A DNA stretch of 6,804 nt. Source: JBKHHU01 sp046539045. GTDB taxonomy: Bacteria > Planctomycetota > Phycisphaerae > SM23-33. Where the stretch lies: assembly GCA_046539045.1 (NCBI GenBank), contig JBKHHU010000184.1:1-6804 (forward strand). Direction: 5' to 3'. Positions 1 through 4,614 of the stretch are shown here, one piece after another. The notes beneath the pieces are model-generated. The model had not been told where the DNA came from. It worked only from the letters and a program-made list of their open reading frames with translations, and did not search any database. Positions within the stretch are counted from its first letter, which is position 1; every line of letters begins with the position of its first letter. Position numbers and translations under genes: made by a program.

Positions 1-180
1 TAAAAACGACCGCCAAACCCGGCCGCCAAAACTTAGCCGCGAACAGCGCGAACTACGCGAACTCTTTTTGAAAAGGCTGACGCCAAACTGACGGGCCCGA
101 CGGTTCAACACGGCGGAATCACGAAGGAAAAGAAAAAGCTGTTCTTGGTGGTCTTCGAGGCCTTGGTTGTTCTTCGTGAC
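1..180. repeat. Tandem repeat copy 1 (180 bases)
   Basis: First of two adjacent long copies; both begin with TAAAAACGACCGCCAAACCC and run through the same ordered blocks. These are a GC-rich opening, a run of CGCGAACT-like words (about 40-62), CTTTTTGAAAAG (64-75), the palindrome CGGGCCCG (92-99), then AATCACGAAG (117-126), which is complementary to CTTCGTGACT at 172-181. Compared with copy 2 it has one extra CGCGAACT word, and its left hairpin arm is shorter. The window starts exactly at the first repeat base, so the array may continue outside. No coding potential seen. Confidence 0.85.
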
Positions 181-223
181 TAAAAACGACCGCCAAACCC
201 GGCCGCCAAAACTTAGCCACGAA
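173..223. repeat. Inverted-repeat module at the copy 1/copy 2 junction
   Basis: TTCGTGACTAA (173-183) is matched by TTAGCCACGAA (213-223), an 11-base inverted repeat with 10 of 11 pairs, enclosing 29 GC-rich bases with CCGCCAAA words. The arms contain the TTCGTGG-type word that recurs through this flank, so the repeat is made of outward-facing words separated by a short core. Function unknown. Confidence 0.55.
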
Positions 224-377
224 CTGCGCGAACTCTTTTTGAAAAGGCTGACGCCGAACTGACGGGCCCGCCGGTTCGACACGGCGGAATCACGAAGAAA
301 AGTAAGATCACGAAGATCACAAAGGAAACAGAAAGCTGTTCGTGGTGGTCTTCGTGGCCTTCGTTGTTCTTTGTGAT
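181..377. repeat. Tandem repeat copy 2 (197 bases)
   Basis: Second copy, directly abutting the first with the same opening 38 bases apart from late substitutions. It repeats CTTTTTGAAAAG (235-246) and CGGGCCCG (263-270), here inside a longer stem CGAAC (255-259) / GTTCG (274-278). It lacks one CGCGAACT word present in copy 1 and gains about 28 bases in the left arm of the terminal hairpin. The copies are clearly related but diverged by substitutions and word-level indels, which suggests an old duplication or slippage at short internal words. Confidence 0.85.
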
Positions 378-378
378 T
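288..378. repeat. Long imperfect hairpin (about 90 bases)
   Basis: AATCAC at 288-293 pairs with GTGATT at 373-378. The arms stay largely complementary inward (CACGAAGA / TCTTCGTG types) to a perfect tip AACAG-AAAG-CTGTT (327-340). The right arm carries TTCGTGG, TTCGTGG, TTCGTTG and TTTGTGA words 9-12 bases apart. Copy 1 has a shorter equivalent (117-181). The hydG transcript would run into it in the minus direction, so it could shield or end that mRNA, but no T-run follows. Confidence 0.6.
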
Positions 379-404
379 AAGAACCGGCCGCCAAACAAGC
401 CGCC
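378..404. repeat. Partial third copy of the tandem repeat
   Basis: TAAGAACCGGCCGCCAAAC followed by AAGCCGCC matches the first 27 bases of the repeat with a few changes, directly after the end of copy 2. It then breaks off into a different repeat type. Confidence 0.6.
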
Positions 405-423
405 TCCGTGGCAAGCCCAAAAA

Positions 424-457
424 GCCTCTCAGCGCCTCGGCGCCTCTGCGGCAACCA
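424..457. repeat. GCCTC-word repeat
   Basis: GCCTC occurs at 424, 434 and 442 in a stretch of 8-10-base related words ending in GCGGCAACCA. It has the same construction as the TTCGTGG words to its left but a different sequence, which makes it a second interspersed-repeat type placed 12 bases downstream of the hydG stop codon. No gene is seen between 1 and 468. Confidence 0.5.
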
Positions 458-468
458 AACCGACTTTC

Positions 469-1893
469 CTAGAAGTACAGATCCCGGTCATCGCTGGTGC
501 GGATGCGTTCGAGACGTTGCTGGAGTTGAGTCTTCAGGTCGCCGTCGGGGAGCTTGTCCAGCTCGGCCCGCACGACCTTTGTGCCCGCGGCCTGGGTTTC
601 CGGGGAGGCGTAATCGGTGAGATACTCCATCAACGTGCTCAGGGCATTGGGCGTGCAATACCGCTTGATGAAGCCGGGAATCGCGAATTCCATGAAGTGC
701 TCGCCCGTCCGGCCGAGTCGGTAGCAGGCGGTACACCAGCTCGGTACGTATCCGTCTTCCAGCAGTTCGCGGACGACCACATCGAGCGGCCGGATGTCGC
801 CGAGCTCGAACTGCTCGCGTTCCATGACCTGCGCGTCACCGGCTTCGGTATATCCGCCGATCTCGATGCGCGACCCGGCGTCGATCTGCGAGACGCCGAA
901 TTTCATCACTTCGCGGCGGAGCTCGGGCTTCTCGCGGGCGGTGAGGATCAAGCCGGTGTACGGCACGGCCAGGCGGAGAATCGCGATCAGGCGTTTGAAG
1001 TCCTCATCACCGACCAGCCACTTCTCATCAAACTCCACGCCGCTGGCAGGGTTGAGTCGCGGGAAGCTGATGGTATGACAGCCGCACCCGAAGCGGTCCT
1101 GCAAGTGCAGGGCGTGGGCGACCAGCCCGAGCACCTCGAACCGCCAGTCGTAGAGCCCGAACAGGGCCCCGATTCCTACATCATCGCACCCGGCAAGGAA
1201 CGCCCGGTCCAGCCCGTCCAGCCGCCAGAGGAAGTCGCCCTTCCTCGTTCCGGCTCCGTGCACCTTCCGGTAGGTTTCCTTGTGGTAGGTTTCCTGGAAG
1301 ATCTGGTAGGTGCCGATGCCCGCTTCCTTGACCTTCCGGTAGCCTTCGATATCCAGCGGGGCTGCGTTGATGTTGACGCGACGGATCGAGCCGTGCCCGC
1401 TGGTGACCTCGTAGACCTGCCGGACGGTATGGGCGATGAAGTCCGCGTCGTACTTCGGATGCTCGCCGTAGACCAGGATGAGACGCTTGTGGCCTCGGTC
1501 TTCCAGGGCGGTGACCTGCTGGGCGATCTCGTCGTCGTTGAGCGTGCGGCGCAGGACGTCGGTATTGGAGCGTTTGAACCCGCAATAGGTGCAGTCGTTG
1601 ATGCAGTCGTTGCCGATGTAGAGCGGCGCGAACAGGACGATGCGGTTGCCGTAGACGGTCTGCTTGAGCGTGCGGGCGGCGTCGAATACCTGCTCGACCT
1701 GCTCCGGCTGGTCGGCGTGGATGAGATAAGCGGTCTCCGCAAGCGAGAGCGGTTGCTTGTCCATCGCCTTGGCGACGATTTCGCGCACGCGGCCGGAATC
1801 GACCTGCTGCGGCTGGAGCAGCTCATCAAAGCGATCGTCATCAATGAAATCGACGACGTCTTCGGACAGATTCATGTCAGCTAGAGCGCACAT
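469..1893 (-). CDS. hydG: HydG, radical SAM tyrosine lyase, [FeFe]-hydrogenase maturase
   Basis: 474 residues, full length for the family. HydG cleaves tyrosine with S-adenosylmethionine to p-cresol and dehydroglycine, and converts the latter to the CO and CN- ligands delivered as an Fe(CO)2(CN) synthon for the H-cluster. Seen directly: the radical-SAM cluster motif CX3CX2C (C97, C101, C104; CINDCTYCGF), and near the C-terminus CX2CX22C (C387, C390, C413), the site of the auxiliary cluster where CO/CN are formed. That C-terminal signature separates HydG from the related ThiH. No signal peptide or membrane segment; cytosolic. The start at 1893 is chosen because AAGGTGG lies just upstream; M7 (1875) is an alternative. 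It is last in the cluster, 23 bases after hydE, and is followed by the repeat region. All catalytic cysteines are present, so it should be active. Confidence 0.97.
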   Translation of the reverse strand: MCALADMNLSEDVVDFIDDDRFDELLQPQQVDSGRVREIVAKAMDKQPLSLAETAYLIHADQPEQVEQVFDAARTLKQTVYGNRIVLFAPLYIGNDCINDCTYCGFKRSNTDVLRRTLNDDEIAQQVTALEDRGHKRLILVYGEHPKYDADFIAHTVRQVYEVTSGHGSIRRVNINAAPLDIEGYRKVKEAGIGTYQIFQETYHKETYRKVHGAGTRKGDFLWRLDGLDRAFLAGCDDVGIGALFGLYDWRFEVLGLVAHALHLQDRFGCGCHTISFPRLNPASGVEFDEKWLVGDEDFKRLIAILRLAVPYTGLILTAREKPELRREVMKFGVSQIDAGSRIEIGGYTEAGDAQVMEREQFELGDIRPLDVVVRELLEDGYVPSWCTACYRLGRTGEHFMEFAIPGFIKRYCTPNALSTLMEYLTDYASPETQAAGTKVVRAELDKLPDGDLKTQLQQRLERIRTSDDRDLYF

Positions 1894-1905
1894 GGTTCCA
1901 CCTTC
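1894..1905 (-). promoter_or_regulatory. Ribosome binding site of hydG
   Basis: On the minus strand the bases before the ATG at 1893 read GAAGGTGGAACC. The AAGGTGG core lies four bases from the start and is the clearest Shine-Dalgarno sequence in the window besides the AGGAG before the receiver-kinase. It fixes the hydG start within the short gap after hydE. Confidence 0.6.
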
Positions 1906-1916
1906 CCGTACCTCAA

Positions 1917-2972
1917 TTATAAGCTTGAGGGGGCGTTGGATCGATAGTTAGGCGAGTCGCCCCTGCCGGTGCCCGGCGTGCGGCCGATCGACCGGATGCG
2001 GCGTTTGATGCAGCCTTGACAGTCGGCGGCGGTCTCGTAGATGCAGGCTTTGGCGGGGTAGATCTCGTAGTGGACGCGGTATTCCGGGGGCGTCAGGTTC
2101 GGCATGACCACGTTGGCCCCGCGTTGCAGCCCGCTTTCGCGCCCGGTGGCCTTGTTCAGCGTCGCCAGAGCGGTTGTGGACGGGATATTGGTCTTCGGGC
2201 ACAGGATCCGCGTCAGGGCGACGACCTTGTAGGTCATGTCCTCGGTGTTGGGCACCTGGCCGCTATCGGCGGGCGGCATGTCGGCCAGCGGCGTGGCTGG
2301 GTGCGGGATGTACGGGCCCACGCCGATCATGTCCAGGTCCATCTCGGCGAACGTCTCGATGTCGCGGGCCAGCGAGTCGAAGGTCTGACCGGGAATGCCG
2401 ATCATCACGCCGCTGCCGATCTCGTAGCCGAGAGAGCGCAGCTCGCGGAGCTTGTCGAACCGGTCGAAATCCTGGTTCGGAAGCGGCGGGTGGATCTTCG
2501 CGTAGAGCTGCGGGTCGGAAGTCTCGAAGCGGATGAGGTAGCGATCGGCCCCGGCATCGCGCCAGGCGCGGAAGTCTTCGGTCGATCGCTCGCCGAGGCT
2601 GAGTGTCACCGCCAGGCCGGTCTCGGTTTTGATCTTGCGGACGACACCGGCGATCCATTCGCGCGAGAGTCCGTAGTCTTCTCCGGCCTGCATGACCACC
2701 GTGCCGTAGTCGAACTGTTTGGCGTCGCGGGCGCAGGCGAGAATCTCCTCCTCGCTCATGCGGTAGCGCTGCACGCCGGAGTCGTTGCGGATGCCGCAAT
2801 AGGCGCACCGGCGGACGCAATGGTTGGAGATCTCGATCAGGCCGCGAAGGTGGACTTCGTCGCCGACGTTTTCCTTGCGGACCGCGTCGGCCCGGGCCCA
2901 GAGATCCCCCAGCAGAGACTCGTCGGTCTCCTTCAGCCGGCGGACGATTTGGTCATGAGTCATCGGGAACAT
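1917..2972 (-). CDS. hydE: HydE, radical SAM [FeFe]-hydrogenase maturase
   Basis: 351 residues, usual HydE length. HydE is the radical-SAM maturase that processes the HydG-derived Fe(CO)2(CN)-cysteine complex on the way to the H-cluster's two-iron unit, later assembled on HydF. Seen: the radical-SAM motif C52-x3-C56-x2-C59 in HCVRRCAYCGIRN; GVMIGIPGQT (188-197) and VGPYIPHPATPL (218-229), typical of the HydE barrel; and C310-x7-C318-x2-C321, the spacing of the accessory, non-essential cluster site of Thermotoga maritima HydE. It overlaps the preceding kinase gene by 20 bases, and no good Shine-Dalgarno sequence is visible, so translation is probably coupled. The start could instead be the ATG at 2963 (M4). 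The C-terminal 20 residues are Gly/Ser/Pro/Arg-rich and probably disordered. The related BioB and PylB lack this combination with an adjacent hydG. Confidence 0.96.
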   Translation of the reverse strand: MFPMTHDQIVRRLKETDESLLGDLWARADAVRKENVGDEVHLRGLIEISNHCVRRCAYCGIRNDSGVQRYRMSEEEILACARDAKQFDYGTVVMQAGEDYGLSREWIAGVVRKIKTETGLAVTLSLGERSTEDFRAWRDAGADRYLIRFETSDPQLYAKIHPPLPNQDFDRFDKLRELRSLGYEIGSGVMIGIPGQTFDSLARDIETFAEMDLDMIGVGPYIPHPATPLADMPPADSGQVPNTEDMTYKVVALTRILCPKTNIPSTTALATLNKATGRESGLQRGANVVMPNLTPPEYRVHYEIYPAKACIYETAADCQGCIKRRIRSIGRTPGTGRGDSPNYRSNAPSSL

Positions 2973-4128
2973 GTTGCGGGTTTTCTTCAGCGGATTGGCT
3001 GGAGGCGGCGTTGCGCTGCAGCGTCAGGCGGAACGTCGTGCCCACATCGGGCTCGCTGCGCACGTGCGCGGACCCTCCGTACAACTCCGTCAGTTTCTTC
3101 ACTATAGACAGCCCGAGACCGGAACCGAGGATATTGCGGGTCTTTTCGTTCTTGATTCGCACGAATTCCCCGAAGAGCCGCTCGGTTTCCTCCTCGGTCA
3201 TGCCGATTCCGGTGTCGGCCACCGCGATGTCGACCGTCCCGTCGTCGGCAGTGAGGGTCACGTCGACCGACCCGCCGTCGCGGTTGTACTTGACGGCATT
3301 GGAGACGAGGTTGTTGAGCATGATCTCCAGTTCGCCGCGGTCGGCGGTCATGGTGATCGGCTTGTCGGCGTGGAGATTGACGTCGATATCCCGCTCTTCG
3401 GCGGCGGGGAGGACGGTTTCGATCGACGCCCGGGCGACTTCGCGGACGTCGATTTCCGACAACTCGCGCTGCTTCTTGCCGGACTCGATCCGCGTCAGAT
3501 CCAGCAGGTCGTAGATGAGCTTCCGCATGCCGTCCACGCGGATCAGCGAGCGGTCCAGCATTCGCTGCCGGATTTCCGGATCGTCACCGGCAGTGCCGTC
3601 CTGCATGATTTTCAGGTAGCCTTCGACCGCAGCCAGCGGGGCCTTGAGCTCGTGGGCCAGCACGCTGATGAACTGGAAGCGGACCTGTCGCTTCTCTTCT
3701 GCCAGCTTCCGCGCCTGCCTGGCCAGGACGATCGACTCGCCCGCCTTGGAGACGGTGGCTTTGAGTTCCTTGGGGGTAAACGGCTTGGCGAGGAAGTCAT
3801 ACGCCCCGCGTTTGATCGCCGTCACTGCCGTTTCCAGCGAGGCGTAGGCGGTGATCATGACCGTCAGGATGTCCCTGTGCTGCTCGTGGAGCGTGCTGAG
3901 CACCTCCAGGCCGGTCATTCCGGGCAGCTTGTGGTCCAGCAGGAGAATGTCCGGGACGGACTGCTCGATCATCTCCAGGGCCTGCTCTCCGGTCTCGGCC
4001 ATGTCGACGGCGAACCCGGTCTCCTCGTCCAGGTCGTCGACGTGGATGGTGAAATCCCGCAGCGCCCGGGCTACGCCAAGGCGCATGCCCATTTCGTCGT
4101 CGCACACCAGTACCCGGAGAGGTTCCAT
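2953..4128 (-). CDS. Receiver-first hybrid histidine kinase (REC-HisKA-HATPase)
   Basis: 391 residues, soluble, with no membrane segment. Residues about 4-125 are a receiver domain: acidic pair D10/D11, phospho-acceptor D65 in ILLLDHKLPG, T93, and K115-P116. A helical linker (about 130-150) leads to HisKA with phospho-acceptor H159 (LAHELKAPL) and a HATPase_c domain with N-box N277, G1 box DTGIGM (305-310) and G2 box GSGLGLSI (335-342). All residues for Mg2+ and phosphate binding, autophosphorylation and ATP binding are present. With the receiver at the N-terminus, phosphorylation of D65 probably controls the kinase, letting it act downstream of another kinase. The position after H159 that usually holds Thr or Asn for phosphatase activity (ExxT/N) is A163. 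The start has AGGAG nine bases upstream, overlapping the stop codon of the preceding receiver gene. The last ~20 residues are polar and probably disordered. Phosphate target unknown. Confidence 0.93.
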   Translation of the reverse strand: MEPLRVLVCDDEMGMRLGVARALRDFTIHVDDLDEETGFAVDMAETGEQALEMIEQSVPDILLLDHKLPGMTGLEVLSTLHEQHRDILTVMITAYASLETAVTAIKRGAYDFLAKPFTPKELKATVSKAGESIVLARQARKLAEEKRQVRFQFISVLAHELKAPLAAVEGYLKIMQDGTAGDDPEIRQRMLDRSLIRVDGMRKLIYDLLDLTRIESGKKQRELSEIDVREVARASIETVLPAAEERDIDVNLHADKPITMTADRGELEIMLNNLVSNAVKYNRDGGSVDVTLTADDGTVDIAVADTGIGMTEEETERLFGEFVRIKNEKTRNILGSGLGLSIVKKLTELYGGSAHVRSEPDVGTTFRLTLQRNAASSQSAEENPQHVPDDS

Positions 4129-4142
4129 ACGCAGCGGCTCCT
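4129..4142 (-). promoter_or_regulatory. Ribosome binding site overlapping a stop codon
   Basis: The minus strand reads AACTAGGAGCCGCTGCGT before the ATG at 4128. The AGGAG shares bases with the TAG stop of the receiver gene, so ribosomes finishing the receiver are placed to start the hybrid kinase. This supports co-translation and fixes the kinase start. Confidence 0.65.
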
Positions 4143-4542
4143 AGTTGGTCAGCCGGGCGATCTCGCGCTTGAGCTGCTCGATCAGCACGGGCTTGGCCAG
4201 CATCGCGTCGGCCTTGACCCAGCTCTTCTCTTCGTCGGTGGAAGCGTCGAATTCCAGCCCGGTCTCGTTGGTCACACCGGAGACGATGATCACCGGAATC
4301 GACGGGTTCTTCTTCTTGATGTGGTAGCAGAGGGCGAACCCGCCGTCGGTGTTCTCCATCATCAGGTCCACCACAGCCACGTCGGGCAGCGCCTCTTCCA
4401 GCGCCTCTTCGGCTTCGATCTGCCCACCGGCGGACTTGACGTTGAACCCGGCTGCCTCCAGTTGCAGTTTCATCTGCTCGAGGAAGTCCGGATCGTCGTC
4501 CACAACCAGCACGTTTTTGGTCTCGTTCATCACTTCTGTCAT
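4141..4542 (-). CDS. Stand-alone (CheY-like) response regulator receiver
   Basis: 133 residues, a single receiver domain with no output domain. Seen: acidic triad D15-D17 (VLVVDDDPDF), phospho-acceptor D59 in VAVVDLMMEN, S88 in IIVSGV in place of the switch Thr, and K117-P118. The stretch from S88 to K117 is 29 residues against about 22 in CheY, so the beta4-alpha4-beta5 region carries a charged extension (STDEEKSWVK). It lies between the hydrogenase-kinase and the receiver-kinase, so it is probably the direct phospho-acceptor of the first kinase, acting as a shuttle in a relay or on a protein partner elsewhere; both roles are inferred. The start at 4542 has only a weak AAGG three bases upstream. 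The in-frame ATG at 4530 (M5), preceded by AGAAG, would give a 129-residue protein and is nearly as good. Confidence 0.92.
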   Translation of the reverse strand: MTEVMNETKNVLVVDDDPDFLEQMKLQLEAAGFNVKSAGGQIEAEEALEEALPDVAVVDLMMENTDGGFALCYHIKKKNPSIPVIIVSGVTNETGLEFDASTDEEKSWVKADAMLAKPVLIEQLKREIARLTN

Positions 4543-4572
4543 TTGCCTTGCACAACTTCTGTATGGGTCTCG

Positions 4573-4594
4573 CTCGGGCCCAACCGGGCCTGAG
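4573..4594 (-). other. Intergenic hairpin between sensor kinase and receiver genes
   Basis: Within the 72-base gap, CTCGGGCCC (4573-4581), loop AACC, and GGGCCTGAG (4586-4594) form a 9-base stem. In the minus-strand mRNA one internal pair becomes A.C, leaving five G/C pairs plus three outer pairs. No T-run follows it in the direction of transcription, so it is not a standard intrinsic terminator. It could be an RNA-processing or stability element that sets sensor and receiver levels differently; that role is inferred. Confidence 0.45.
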
Positions 4595-4614
4595 TCTTTG
4601 CTGTCCCGCCGGCG

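Noticed and set aside
213..398. 61-codon minus-strand frame in the repeats
   Set aside because: It consists of translated repeat words, its core spans the long hairpin arms, and nothing suggests a protein.
1..404. CRISPR array
   Set aside because: Repeats are long, adjacent and diverged, with no constant short repeat separated by unique spacers and no cas genes.
419..447. Possible intrinsic terminator after hydG: GCGC-CGAG-GCGC followed by TTTTT on the minus strand
   Set aside because: The stem is only 4-5 pairs, several bases separate it from the T-run, and the structure falls inside the GCCTC word repeat.
364..1884. 506-codon open frame on the plus strand opposite hydG
   Set aside because: It is the antisense of a complete HydG with all catalytic motifs. 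Long antisense frames are common in GC-rich codon usage, and its product shows no recognisable domain.
2016..3107. 363-codon plus-strand frame opposite hydE
   Set aside because: Mirror of the HydE frame, low-complexity Gly/Val/Asp/Arg-rich product, no domain, and it runs across the hydE/kinase junction.
2971..4593. 540-codon plus-strand frame opposite the receiver-kinase and receiver genes
   Set aside because: It spans two well-supported minus-strand genes and has a composition typical of an antisense shadow; no motif seen.
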